Positions 52,763-63,280 of a DNA stretch of 64,000 nucleotides are shown here, piece by piece (position 1 is the first letter of the stretch; each line of letters begins with the position of its first letter). The DNA comes from Lepidodermella squamata. Lineage: Eukaryota; Gastrotricha. The notes beneath the pieces are model-generated. The model did not search any database, was not told where the DNA came from, and worked only from the letters and a program-made list of their open reading frames with translations. Where the stretch lies: positions 372,001 to 436,000 of the forward strand of contig JBLDXI010000019.1 of the NCBI GenBank assembly GCA_047495785.1. The letters run 5' to 3'. The position numbers and the translations under genes are program-made.

Positions 52763-53407
52763 TACAACAAGAACGAACCTTTAATCCAAGCTTTGTGCTT
52801 CAAAATTAGAACTTGTAGTAATTGACGTATCATGGAAAACAAGCTTGTCTTTTACCGTGGGCGAAATGAACGAATTGAGGGGCAGAGTGTCTTGCAATGC
52901 CCACCCGGTCCTGCCAGCTCATTCGATCAATCAGGTTTTGTAGCGCTCCGTTTTCTTTCTGGTAGAAGGCTAGCCAAAATATTTGAGATGATCACTTCAG
53001 CGTGATGGGAAGTAGGGCGCTATCCCAATGCTCCTTCTGATCAAAAACAAGCATTATTTTACTTGATATGAGCAGCACCCAACAGGTTTCCTCAGTCTGT
53101 CCAAACTGATGAGCCGTGATTATCGATTGATGAGCAATAGTGAATAGAATTACCATGTCTCTACGGATGCTACGGATCTTTTACTTGATATAATCATAGC
53201 CATACAAGTATGTCTGTTCTTCAAAGCAAGAAAAAACAAAGCAACTAAGGATTACCCATAAGTCATCACTTGACAGCTTTTAAAGGATAACCAACTAATT
53301 ATTTCAAGGTCCATTTATGGGTACTTGGTACTTGTTGTACAGTGGGTTGCAGCTTCAGTCTGCTCTATCAAGCTCTGGAACTAAAAATTTCAGCTCGGCC
53401 AAATTCT
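52763..53407. other. Spacer after receptor d
   Basis: 645 bp without a recognisable gene. The last 80 bp resemble the 3' flank of the subgroup B genes and belong to the pseudogene that follows. Confidence 0.35.
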
Positions 53408-53837
53408 TCATGCCAGGCATTTTTCTCGGCGCTTGGAAGCCCTGAGTGATGCGTTATAACAGGAGACGCATAGGAAGATGCGGAATGGGGCGATGATGAA
53501 GATTGGTCGACTCAGCATTACAATAATTGCAATGATTATAATTCCCAGGAAAATTGATAACGATGATGTCACTACCGAGCATACGTAGGTATCCCTCACT
53601 TTTTCCTGTTTGCATCTAGACTTCGGTTCGCTCGGTTGTAGCAAGCAGGTATCGATAGCGGCCAAAGACAAAAAACGCAGCAAAGTAAACCATACAACCT
53701 GTTGCTCTTCTTAGGCGATCGGTAGATCCATCGAATAAGGAATCTTGTGGAGCCATGATGATGGTTGCCTGCGGTCGGGCTGCCACAACCTCGATTACTG
53801 CAGCGTTCATCACTGTCGCTGGCCGAGAATTTAGCAT
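53408..53837 (-). pseudogene. Broken subgroup B copy
   Basis: 'MLNSRPATVMNAAVIEVVAA' and 'DGSTDRLRRATGCMVYF' match B3 almost exactly. Then the frame shifts twice: the first membrane segment continues in a second frame (PLSIPACYNR) and the loop plus second segment in a third (VRDTYVCSVVTSSLSIFLGI). The part encoding the N-terminal PPxY region is missing beyond 53837. Probably a partial duplicate of the gene at 55776, same strand. Confidence 0.8.
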
Positions 53838-54050
53838 TCAGAATTCGGCCATTAAGAAGGCATATTTTACGATACGATCCGGATTACAACAAATTTCCCT
53901 CTACAAAAAGCTTTCTCGTTTCATCTCGGGGTTTTGGGGGTTTCCGGTTTTTCCATGAAAAAGACGCTCCTGAAGCAAGCATTCAATGTTTTTTTTATAA
54001 TTTCGATAATTGATAGTGGTAATCCGGAAGTGACCAAGCGGAAGTTGCAT

Positions 54051-54320
54051 TTAAACCATAAATATCGATGCTAAAGGGAGTTTAGATGGTCCCATGGGGT
54101 AATTTAGTACGTAGATTTCGAATTTCGCGTCGATTTTCCCGCCAGTAGATTCAGTGAAATCGGTGTAAATGGATGATTTTGGATCGTTGATACAAATAAT
54201 GCTCAAGTCCCAGGATAACCGCGGTTTCAACCGGGTTAACCCCAGATTCCCCTGGCTAAATTTAACCGCGGCATCTCTACTCTCCACTTCCCGCATTTCG
54301 TTTTCGGAACGACCCACCAT
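54051..54320 (-). CDS. Orphan 89-residue frame under a subgroup C promoter module
   Basis: The ATG at 54320 lies exactly where C1 has its start codon relative to the upstream module at 54321-54530. The protein (N-terminus MVGRSENEMREVESRDAAV) does not resemble the two-TM family, has no membrane segment and matches nothing I know. It may be a chance frame or a new gene using a recycled promoter. Confidence 0.3.
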   Translation of the reverse strand: MVGRSENEMREVESRDAAVKFSQGNLGLTRLKPRLSWDLSIICINDPKSSIYTDFTESTGGKIDAKFEIYVLNYPMGPSKLPLASIFMV

Positions 54321-54530
54321 CTTCAGCTGAAAAAAACAACCGTTTTCATATCCTTATATTATTCATGCGTGCTGAGTATCGTTGGTAGCGTGGCAAGACT
54401 TGCCACCTAGGCTTTTTTTAATTTATTTGTCATTAGACATGGTTTATTGCGAGAGCAATGAATTCATGCGAGCTGCAACAGAGATGTTGCAACAAGATAC
54501 TTGATGGCAAGATAGCAGAAATACATTTTC
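54321..54530 (-). promoter_or_regulatory. Orphan subgroup C promoter module
   Basis: Read on the minus strand it carries the C module in order: 'catgtctaatgacaaa', 'aaaaaaagcctaggtggc', 'cacgcatgaa', the TATA-like 'aatataaggatatg' and 'ggttgtttttt'. Similarity to 25920-26122 covers about 200 bp, but no family gene follows. Confidence 0.65.
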
Positions 54531-55524
54531 GCATGTTGGTTTCCCCTGTTGCCTGTTCAGGGGCCTATATTAGAGGCGAAATCTTCACGCGAAAATAAAT
54601 GCGCTACTATAATGGGTGAAAGTGCTAGTAAATTAGGTAAACAGCTGAAAGCGTGTAAATTGCTACTAATTCGCGCAATTTGCTACTAGTTTGAGAAATG
54701 CGCTATTATGCTGAAAAACTTAGTGAATGAAAGTGTCGTATTTATTTCGCTTGGCTTTACGAATTAAGGTTCAGCCTGCATAACTAATATCGATTCCAAT
54801 AATCGATTTTCAAAACAAATGTTTTTTCGAAATGGGCGAGGGCTATCGGCTAAAACTTGCAATAATTGGTAAAACTAGCCTTGTTAGATTCGAGAACAGA
54901 AAAGTCAAGGCATTTGTGTATTCGGCAGTCATTTCCATGCCAATCACGAAAATTCAGATATCTCGCTTATATGGCAATTTTTTCAATTTACCATCACATT
55001 CCCGAAATACTATAGCGGTTTTGTCGAAATAGTGGCACTTCTCCACATTTGTTGTCATATTAGCTGCTTTAGCATCGCACTTGACGTTCTATGCGCTCTT
55101 AGTCAGATTTAGTAGCGCTTCGCGCGAAATAATAGCAGTTTTTGTGTCTGTTTTAGAAACGGTAGTCTGTTTTACCGTCTGTCATTCGCACGCACCCTTA
55201 TGAAAACTAATGAAAACGTATGAAAATGAAACTGATAATGAAAACTTCAGGTGACTTGGTTCAGATTTCAGGCCTGCAGCCGACTGTTTCAAAATGAAAA
55301 AAAATACAATTAGATTCAGATTCAGGCCGTCTGTTTTGAATGTAATGAGTCGACTGAGCATGTTTGTCCGGTCAACTCATGACTAATAGTTTAGACTGCT
55401 GGTTTAGACTTCAGACGAGCAGCGATCGCTGAGGGCCGCGTCGATCACATCCGCGAAGATTCAATAGAGGAACAGTGCTATTTCAACTCTATTCATTTTT
55501 GCAAAGAATTCAGCAATTTTGAAA
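54531..55524. other. Spacer with simple repeated words
   Basis: About 1 kb, no gene. 'aattgctactaa' and 'gcgctacta'-type words recur near 54600-54710. Confidence 0.35.
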
Positions 55525-55731
55525 ATGTACCTATTCTGCATTCTTTGTCCTGCATGTACTGTGCGAAGTGTTGCGAATCAACAAAGCTCTGCCAGCGACG
55601 CCGTCGAGCTGGCGCAAGGGGGTGAAGGAAATGGCATTTTTTATTCGCTCTATTCTCCATCCGAAGTTTTAAATTTGATAATTAACTTGAACGAACTTGA
55701 ACGACAAACGGAATATCAGATAACAAAATAA
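55525..55731 (+). CDS. Possible small secreted protein
   Basis: 68 residues from ATG 55525, beginning MYLFCILCPACTVRSVANQQ, a plausible but weak signal sequence, followed by an acidic and polar region (ELAQGGEGNGIFYSLYSPSE). No relatives recognised. The frame may be chance. Confidence 0.2.
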   Translation: MYLFCILCPACTVRSVANQQSSASDAVELAQGGEGNGIFYSLYSPSEVLNLIINLNELERQTEYQITK

Positions 55732-55775
55732 TAGTGTATACAGAGTGGTTGGGTGGGCCACGAATTTCAGCCTGC

Positions 55776-56477
55776 TCAATCAATCAGTCCGAAAATTTCA
55801 ACTCTGGGAATTTCAAATTCTTCATGCCAGGCGTTTTCGGCGTTTTCGTCGCTTGGATGCCCTGAGTTATGCATATGACCAAAATCCGCATAGGAAGATT
55901 CGGAATTGGACGATGATGAAGATCTGTCGGAAAATAGCAGCCATCCAATAATTGCAGCAATGTTAATGACAATTGATATAAATGATGTCACCACCAAGCA
56001 TATGTAGGTATGCCTCGCGTCTTTGATATTTAATATTGGGCTCATTCGGTCGTAGACCATCGCAGCAGGTATCGACAGCGGCCAAAAACCAAAAAACATA
56101 GCAAAGTAAACCATACAACCTGTTGCTCTTCTTAGGCGATCGGTAGATCCATCGAATAAGGAATCTTGTGGAGCCATGATGATGGTTGCCTGTGGTCGGG
56201 CTGCCACGGCCTCGATTACTGCAGCGTTCATCACTGTCGCTGGCCGAGAATTTAGCATACCGTTATTTTCCTTCCTTGGATTAGCTAACCCAGCGGACAC
56301 ATTTTCATCATGTGCTTGATCGAATGACGGTGGTAGATCAGTATTTGTTTTTGCATTTGATTCATCATTTGCAAAGACAGCGCCATTTTCACTTTGTGGA
56401 ACTGCTAGGTTACAATGGGACGGAGGATCCGTTGTATTTGATCCTTCATTTGAGTTTTCATTCAAGACTGTAGGCAT
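55776..56477 (-). CDS. Two-TM PPxY-family protein B3
   Basis: 233 residues, ATG 56477, single exon, minus strand. N-terminus MPTVLNENSNEGSNTTDPPS with the tyrosine motif decayed to PPSH, then 'TNTDLPPSFDQAHDENVSAG', nearly identical to B1. Signature 'MAPQDSLFDGSTDRLRRATG', membrane segments at about residues 128-152 and 165-190. The tail has a His/Asp/Glu-rich block (HMHNSGHPSDENAENAWHEE), as in B1. Upstream 'aaccatttaggaaaATG' is shared with B1 and B2. It lies in an inverted copy of the whole B block, so it arose by inverted segmental duplication. Confidence 0.75.
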   Translation of the reverse strand: MPTVLNENSNEGSNTTDPPSHCNLAVPQSENGAVFANDESNAKTNTDLPPSFDQAHDENVSAGLANPRKENNGMLNSRPATVMNAAVIEAVAARPQATIIMAPQDSLFDGSTDRLRRATGCMVYFAMFFGFWPLSIPAAMVYDRMSPILNIKDARHTYICLVVTSFISIVINIAAIIGWLLFSDRSSSSSNSESSYADFGHMHNSGHPSDENAENAWHEEFEIPRVEIFGLID

Positions 56478-57330
56478 TTTCCTAAATGGTTGGACAAAAC
56501 ATGTGACAGCTCATACTGAACTCCTAAGATAGTAGTGGAATTCTATTGATTATTAGGATGGGAGGATGAAAGAACTAAACAATTCTCGCGTGTCGTCTTC
56601 TTTTAGCCTCTATCTTGGACAGAGCTGGAAAACCTGCGGGATTTCCTACGCGCCGATTTTGAAATTTCCTACTAAACTACCACTTTCTTCAACTTTTGAC
56701 TGTTTCCTAAGCCAAAATTGCCTACTTTTCCCAAAATTTCCTACGCACCTGGTGCGTCATTTCTGCAAGTTTTCCAGCTCTGATCTTGGATAGGAAGAAA
56801 ATTCCGGATGATGCATCGACCGGGTTTTACTCATTCGTGAGCGTTTAAGCTTAACGACAATTGCTCACGCATTAAGATGAAAATAATGCTGAACTGCCTT
56901 TGACGTGCCATGCGTGGGTTGTTTTTGACGACAAGTGAGACCGTCCGCATGAACAGTAATAAAATAGTTGGCGTAGCGATTCAAAAAGGAATTGTGTGCG
57001 AACTCATAAAAACCGTTTCACGGCCAAAAATATGGTTCCATCAGCCAAGCAAAACATATTATTTCGTAAAATATGGGACTGGTCGGAGAATTGACACCTG
57101 TATACTAAGCTGTGGACTTCAGATATCGGTTTCTAATTTGACTGAGAGTTTCAATCACACTAGTTAACATAGATTCATCCGGTTTCATAGAATTCGTCTG
57201 GTTAATGTTTATTTATCTATTTTCAAAAAATTCCTCGAATACCTACACGACAGGAGATTTTAATTCTTACAGGAAAATGTCGATCTAACAGCGTTTCATC
57301 GCTCTGAATCAAATTCATGCGGTTATTTTC
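56478..57330 (-). repeat. Subgroup B upstream block, copy 3 (inverted), proximal part
   Basis: Reverse complement of about 17740-18414 with moderate divergence. It contains a 170-bp stretch near 56620-56785 not found in B1 (repeated 'aaatttcctac'), so a small insertion. Interrupted at 57331 by the hAT-like element and resumes at 59196. Confidence 0.7.
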
Positions 57331-59195
57331 CTTGGGACTAATAGTAGATGGACTCGACACTTCCTATCTAACGCATAATAAATCGTTCGGGGAGACCGGG
57401 GAGGCAAAAAACGTGGGGATTGATCGCGTGTTGTTTTGATCGCAGAAAAAAATGGCCGATTAACAATAAATTCAACCGCAAAACCAGCATCTCACCATTA
57501 CGCGAATTTTATGTCGTCGATTTTACGCTGGGCACATGTTTACTCCAAAACAACACACCTTTTTCTTGAATTAATTGAACCATCGCATAGATCATAGTTC
57601 GAGGATCGCAGCGATGAAAAATTTATCGGCTATTTAACTTTAGAAGCCAGTGCAATTTCGCTTTGATTATAAGCTACCGCCTTGTGCGCATAATTTTTAA
57701 GGCTGATCAATGATATTTTCACTGCCTTTTGGGGTGAAAATACACAAAATAAGGCTTGTTCATCGGACTCATTGGCCGATTACAATAGGCTTCGCAGTTC
57801 ACGCAGTGAATTTAATATTAAACGATTCCCCATAATTCCATAGGTATATCATTTGGCATTTTGCTGGCATTTTGGCATTATTGAATTTTGAAACAATTTC
57901 ATGGCTAATATGGTAGAAATCGTAAGATCTAAAAGAGCATTTGATCGGAGGCCAATTGATATTATGTTCCGCTTTCGATTACATCTCAACTATTTTTAAA
58001 CAAATGAATCAAATAATGGGGAAAGGTATGGATAAAAATATCTCAGTGGATAAAAATATTCACACGAAAGGATACTATAGTATGTTTACAAAAGTTATAT
58101 TAAAGTTATATTTTAACTGTTGCTAAATATTTTGCAAACTTTGTTCCGAAATCAAGCGGAACCAACCTCTAATCCTAACGATCATAACGCTAACTTTCGC
58201 GACTGAAAAATTGGCTATAAAAGCCAAACCCAAATTTAAATGGTGTAAAAATAGTTAGGATTACACGGAACCTTTTTATCAATGCGCCTAAAAATCCTTG
58301 CAAATTTAGAGATAATTACTCCCATATTCAGTTGTTCTTCTGAATAATGAAACATAATTTCTTATTTAGGAAGTTGAGATTTAATTATTAATTTGTTAAA
58401 TAATATTTTATTTTTTGGCATCGTAGCGTGCGTCCTTCGTTGCTCTTTTTGAATCTTCAAGAATTATTTTCATATCGCTTATACCTGCGGAGAAATCGTG
58501 ACCCCATTGCCCAAGATTGGCAATTTTTCGCCGCTTAACACTTTAACTGCCAAAATTAGACTGCGAGATCCGATATTTGGATCCAAATCCTGGGTCTGTC
58601 GAAAAGTCCTTTTTTCTGGTCAACGGTGCTTCGTATGGCAAAATGGCCGACGGCAAAGTGTAGGCTGTAGGCCATAACCCGGCGGTTCTTTTGACACCGA
58701 ATTTGGGGGCACAAGATCTGAGCAGGTCTTTGAAAATGACAGTGAAAAAACGTCGAAATTTTGGATTAGAGCCAAAAAGCAGACCCAAGAATTGGACCTA
58801 ATTATTAGACCCACATTATGGCGCAACAATCGAAATTTCACTGTTTTTACAAGTTGATTTCTGTGCGTTCCTTGAAGTCTTTGGCCCCAAATTCGGTGTC
58901 AAAAGAACCGCCGGGTTATGGCCTACACTTTGCCGTCGGCCATTTTGCCATACGAAGCACCGTTGACCAGAAAAAAGGACTTTTCGACAGACCCAGGATT
59001 TGGATCCAAATATCGGATCTCGCAGTCTAATTTTGGCAGTTGAAGTGTTAATGGGAGAAGGCTGTGTGTTGTTGTAAAAAGTAAAAGTTATTTTCATTCA
59101 TAATTTTAGCGTGAAAAAAATCGCGATTCAGCCATTTTTTGCTCCCGTCCGAATGATTTTGAGGAGTGTCGAGTCCATCTACTATTAGTCCCAAG
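57331..59195. mobile_element. 1.87-kb hAT-like non-autonomous element
   Basis: 30-bp ends 'cttgggactaatagtagatg...' at 57331-57360 and its complement at 59166-59195. Flanking 8-mers are 'ttattttc' and 'ctattttc' (7 of 8 equal). The paralogous B1 block near 17715 lacks the element and carries a single copy of the site, so this is an insertion. The 8-bp duplication points to hAT. No transposase inside. Confidence 0.8.
58536..59051. repeat. Large internal palindrome of the hAT-like element
   Basis: Arms of about 215-225 bp around a loop of about 70-80 bp, roughly 85-90 percent identical ('ggatccaaatcctgggtctg' left, its complement right). Read as RNA it would give a long hairpin. The open frames across it are artefacts. 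Confidence 0.85.
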
Positions 59196-59780
59196 CTATT
59201 TTCAGCCTTTCACGATCAAAAATTTTACTGAGATCTTTTATAGTTGATCGTGGCGCAGGATTGACTAGGATTGACTAGGACTCGAAGCAAATAGTTATAG
59301 GGCATAACTACCCACATGCACAGAAACTCACTCTGCTCTGAGGAGCAAAATGACTTGCGTAGAAAGTACAAAGGTTATGACAATTCTTCTCAGCGATATA
59401 AATTCATTTTTCCAAACATGGGATTCACCATTCAGGTTTCAAAAGTTTCCAAATAACAAACGAAGGTGTGCGACAAAAGTTCTGCGCATTCAAAATTGTA
59501 CAACGAATGATTTATGTCGTACTGCTATATGTCTTTCTGTATCAAATGTTCTCGTTTTCTTATTCTTCTAGCATGCTAAAGTAGGCTGACGTGATAAATG
59601 TGTCGATTGTCGATGGTTTGTTTCATATGGCCCCAAGCGACTATTACCTGCGTTTTATCCATTATCCATAAAGTGTTAATTGATGCGGTATTGTGAGTTG
59701 TAGCCGATATTGGCGTTTATTGTGAGCTACTTTTGACCATCATCGCGATTTCTGATGATTTCGTGCGGGAAATGTACAGC
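59196..59780 (-). repeat. Subgroup B upstream block, copy 3 (inverted), distal part
   Basis: Reverse complement of about 17250-17715 ('cacgatcaactat...', 'cgctgagaagaattgtcata', ending 'gatttcgtgcggg'). 'aggattgact' is doubled at 59260-59280. Confidence 0.7.
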
Positions 59781-60113
59781 TAACCGGCCTGCAGATAATG
59801 TACAGTCAGGTTAAGTCTCATACGAATCAGGAACGATCCCTGGCATCCCCGGCATCTTCTAATCGGTCAATCATGTACATGCTATATGATGTTATGAGTT
59901 ATTCACTCCGGGGTCGATGCGAGCGTTAAAACGGCGCGCGACTCTATGGACATAAGTCATCTTGCTAAAACAAGCCGGCTTACTTTGGTTTCTTCAAACT
60001 TCAAACGAAAATTTTATTTATGAATAATCGGCGAGATTCTGGATCTGAGCTGAAAATAAAATCTGAAAAATTCGCGAATCTAACAATTGAATTGAACATT
60101 CATCAGATTGTTA
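59781..60113. other. Spacer before gene F1
   Basis: About 330 bp, no gene seen; includes the F1 3' UTR. Confidence 0.35.
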
Positions 60114-60761
60114 TCAGCCATATAAAGCAGAATTGTAATAAGTAGGCTTGGTATCTGGCGACGATGGCGATGAGGAGGACATTTTCGCCATTACAATAAC
60201 TGCAGCCAGGGAAATTCCCAAAAAGATTGACACCGATGACGTCACTATCGAGCAAATGTAGGTACCCCTCGACTTTATGCTAGTAGCTTCTTGACTTCGG
60301 TTTTTTCTGCTATAGCATATCAAAGCAGGAATCGACAGCGGTAAACATCCCAAGAATATTGCAAAGCCTGTCATCCAAGCTGCTGCTTTCCTGAGGCGAT
60401 TGGTAGATTCATCGAACGAAACTCGAGCAGCCATGATGATAATAGCCTGCGGCTGGGCAGGCATAGGCTCAACAGAAGATGCACCACTTATTTCCGTCGC
60501 TGGAAGGTAACTTTGCACAGTAATATCGTACTTCCTTGGATAAACGGGCCCAACGGCTTCCCGACGTCGCTGCTCTCTGATTTCATAAAATCTGCTTCTG
60601 TCCGCTACAGGCGCAGGTTGAGTTTGCATTTGAACCGCTGTATCTATTTGGGAAGGCCGTGGTCCCGGACCTTGTTTGCCGTCCGTTATCTGAGTTAACT
60701 CTTGTTCGTAGTAGACGTTAGCTTGGCCATAAGTTTGAAAAGCTGGATTGGTATAGCTCAT
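60114..60761 (-). CDS. Two-TM family protein F1
   Basis: 215 residues, ATG 60761, single exon. The Tyr/Gln-rich start MSYTNPAFQTYGQ is shared with F2. The polar middle ends with the A/B-type signature 'IIIMAARVSFDESTNRLRKA', membrane segments at about residues 131-156 and 173-200 (YICSIVTSSVSIFLGI), and a short Ser/Tyr tail. So it combines an F-type N-terminus with an A-type C-terminus. No strict PPxY motif. Function unknown. Confidence 0.75.
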   Translation of the reverse strand: MSYTNPAFQTYGQANVYYEQELTQITDGKQGPGPRPSQIDTAVQMQTQPAPVADRSRFYEIREQRRREAVGPVYPRKYDITVQSYLPATEISGASSVEPMPAQPQAIIIMAARVSFDESTNRLRKAAAWMTGFAIFLGCLPLSIPALICYSRKNRSQEATSIKSRGTYICSIVTSSVSIFLGISLAAVIVMAKMSSSSPSSPDTKPTYYNSALYG

Positions 60762-61545
60762 TTTTTAAAAGCTGAGATTAATGAATGATTGAATAAAAAA
60801 GAAAACGAGTGATTGAATGAATGAAAGGAAGATGAAAGCGTTTCGAGAGTGAATGGAGTAAATGGGTTAAGCTAAAATTAGCCAATATGTCTGTTAGAAT
60901 GCAAGTACCTCTGTGAAAGTGTTAATATTCGCTATCATTTTTTGATCCGCCAGTTAACCCCTAATGTCCCAAGTTTGACTTGCGCCCAATCTAATTAAAC
61001 GCCAAAATTGTGAAAATATATTGACAGACTTTGAATTTGGGTTCAAGTACGGCAATTAAAAATGAAATGCTCAATTAAGTTGACACTGAAACTCCTGCAC
61101 ACCTTCCCAAGTCTACCTTTCAAGTAATTACCTCCATTGGCTTTGAATTTTCAGAGATATTATAGCGGCTTGATTGATATTCATCTAGAGCTTGCTTCAG
61201 ACAGCCCAGAAGCAACACTAAACTAAAAATAAGCCAAATTAACGTTCTAAATTCGAGGTTTGCCGCCGAGGCCACGAGGTCATCTTAACATTTCCTGAAA
61301 TTCCACGAAAATGATTATTCATGCCACTCATCTATGAATAAGAACCAATCTATATAAAGATCACGTTTATTAGGAAAAAAGTCAGTGATCTTATGTCGAT
61401 TACCTAATCTTGCGCAATCAGATTAGGATTAGTGTGGTTAAATAAAGGGTGTATAATCTGGAGTACGTCTTTCATGAGAATCGATTGATCAATGTCAATT
61501 GTGAGTTTCGGATGTATTCTTGCGTTCGTAGTTCGTAGATATTCC
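60762..61545. repeat. F1 upstream block, duplicated upstream of F2
   Basis: 60762-61230 matches 62104-62600 ('ttaaaattagcc', 'tgtctgttagaatgcaagta', 'ttgacactgaaact'). The rest is spacer. 'tctcagctttt' just before the F1 ATG could be a 5' splice or trans-splice acceptor. Confidence 0.6.
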
Positions 61546-62103
61546 TTAGTCTAATCCGTAATAGTTGCCGTAGTTATAGCCGGTGCTGTACGAAGTCCTC
61601 GCGCCTCCCGTAAAGTATGCTATGACAAAAATAATAAAAAGAATACCAAGCCCTAATCCGATTGACCCCATAATGTAGCCGACCATGTGGAATTTACGCG
61701 GCTCAGCCACCTTGCAGCAGTCGGGGGTCACCGCGCAAACCAGAGCGATCATACTGCAATACATGGGACCAAACAACACTGCGAATACCGAAAGAGCAAT
61801 GCTACAACCACGGGAACATTGCGTTGGATGAGCTTGGGAATCGTCGACAATGAAAGTCACGACATTGGACGGTATTGGCTGGTTGACAGCAGCCATCATA
61901 GATGGCGGATGCTGATCTCTTACTTCATAAGTACAGCTTCTCGCTGGTGGACTCAGGTTAGATTTATGAGCCGATTGAGCGGGTGGAGCGACAGATGTGT
62001 ATTGAGGAACTGGATCATTCTTGTCATTAGATACCTGTGCCATTTCTTGCTGATCTGGGCCAGGCTGGTCATAAGTTTGATAAGTAGGATTTGTGTAGCT
62101 CAT
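61546..62103 (-). CDS. Two-TM family protein F2
   Basis: 185 residues, ATG 62103, single exon. Start MSYTNPTYQTYDQ as F1, then a Pro/Ser-rich region. The membrane part differs from F1: 'GCSIALSVFAVLFGPMYCSMI' at about residues 99-120, loop 'TPDCCKVAEPRKFH', second segment about 145-168, Tyr/Gly-rich tail. The cysteine-bearing loop resembles E and C1. Shared upstream DNA shows F1 and F2 are tandem duplicates whose C-terminal halves have since diverged, or one was replaced. Confidence 0.75.
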   Translation of the reverse strand: MSYTNPTYQTYDQPGPDQQEMAQVSNDKNDPVPQYTSVAPPAQSAHKSNLSPPARSCTYEVRDQHPPSMMAAVNQPIPSNVVTFIVDDSQAHPTQCSRGCSIALSVFAVLFGPMYCSMIALVCAVTPDCCKVAEPRKFHMVGYIMGSIGLGLGILFIIFVIAYFTGGARTSYSTGYNYGNYYGLD

Positions 62104-62560
62104 AATTAAAAGCTGAAAATTGTTGGATGATTGAAAAAAGGAAACGGATGATTGAATGAATGGGTGAAAGGACGTTGAAAACTTTTGGAGCGTGAAAGGA
62201 GTAAATGCGCTAAGTTAAAATTAGCCCATTTGTCTGTTAGAATGCAAGTACCTCTGTGAAAGCGTTCATTATTCGCCAGCATCTTTTGACCCGCTATTTA
62301 ACCCCTCAGTTTGACCTTTTGCCCATTTTGATTAGACCCCAATATTGCTATAATAAACTTGAAAGGCTTCGAATCTGAGTTGATGTCTGGCAAAAGGGAA
62401 TGCTCCATTTGTTGACACTGAAACTTTTGAACACCTTCGCAGCACCTTTCAGATAATCGACGCCTGTTTTAGTTTTCATCACCATCAGCTTTGAATTTAC
62501 TGAGTTAGTTTGGCGGCTTGGATTATGGCGACTCGGAAGTTATATTCATCTTTCACCTGT
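62104..62560 (-). repeat. F2 upstream block
   Basis: Paralogous to 60762-61230, in the same order relative to the gene. Likely contains the promoter. Confidence 0.55.
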
Positions 62561-62651
62561 AGCATGTTTCTGACAGCCCAAAAGCAAGTAACAAATCGTT
62601 CGTGGCGCGGAAGAACCAGCACTTTAGGCAAAAAAACTCGTGTACACAGGA

Positions 62652-62927
62652 GTACAGTATTTTTATTCTGTAGAAATTTGTACAGTTTTGCCGGCCGTAA
62701 ATGTCAGTACGGCTCACTCGGCTGTAGAATGAGTACAGTTGTCCAGGCTGTATATGAGATGTACAGTTTTTTATTCCTGTAGCATGGGGTACAGCTAAAT
62801 GAGCCGTACGCCCAAGTACAGTCGAATGCAACGTACATGCTGAGTACAGGAGTGGCAGCCGTAGTGACTGCGTACGGTTCGTCCAAACCGTACACGAGAG
62901 TACAGGAGATTCATTTTTATAACGTAG
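62652..62927. repeat. Ten-unit array with a conserved GTACRG...CYGTA dyad
   Basis: GTACRG begins at 62652, 62680, 62707, 62733, 62761, 62789, 62816, 62844, 62872 and 62900 (steps 26-28). In the first nine units a CYGTA or ACGTA follows at offset 15-16. The 9-10 bases inside the dyad and the 6-8 bases between units differ in every unit. Not a standard CRISPR: conserved parts are only 5-6 bp. The open frames across it look accidental. Confidence 0.8.
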
Positions 62928-63280
62928 TTGATGGGAGTTACTACGCAAACCCACGCAGAATCATATTGACGATTTTGGCGAAAGAGCGAAAGTCGGACCG
63001 ATATGCAGGTAATTAATTATTCGACGCGACGTCCATGGCTCACATAAGAGACTTGGCAAACGATTTCGGCCCTAACTCTATCTTCTCAGTCAAATGAAAA
63101 TTGGGCGTTGAGCAATAACGATTATAAATGGCGACGATGAATTAACCAAGACTATTTTCTTCTACACAGCCTCGTAGTCGATACTACCATTTCAAGCCAT
63201 CGCAAACCTTTTTCACGTTTTTATATTCTTCCGGAATTTTAGGTAATTTCCTGTATTGGCTGATTCCATACAGGATGGCC
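62928..63280. other. Spacer
   Basis: No gene or repeat recognised. Confidence 0.3.

Noticed and set aside
58543-59097. Several overlapping frames of 70-93 codons
   Set aside because: Mirror copies produced by the palindrome at 58536-59051; no codon logic.
62652-62927. CRISPR array
   Set aside because: Regular spacing with variable spacers is tempting, but the conserved parts are 5-6 bp, the surroundings are animal genes with introns, and there are no cas genes.
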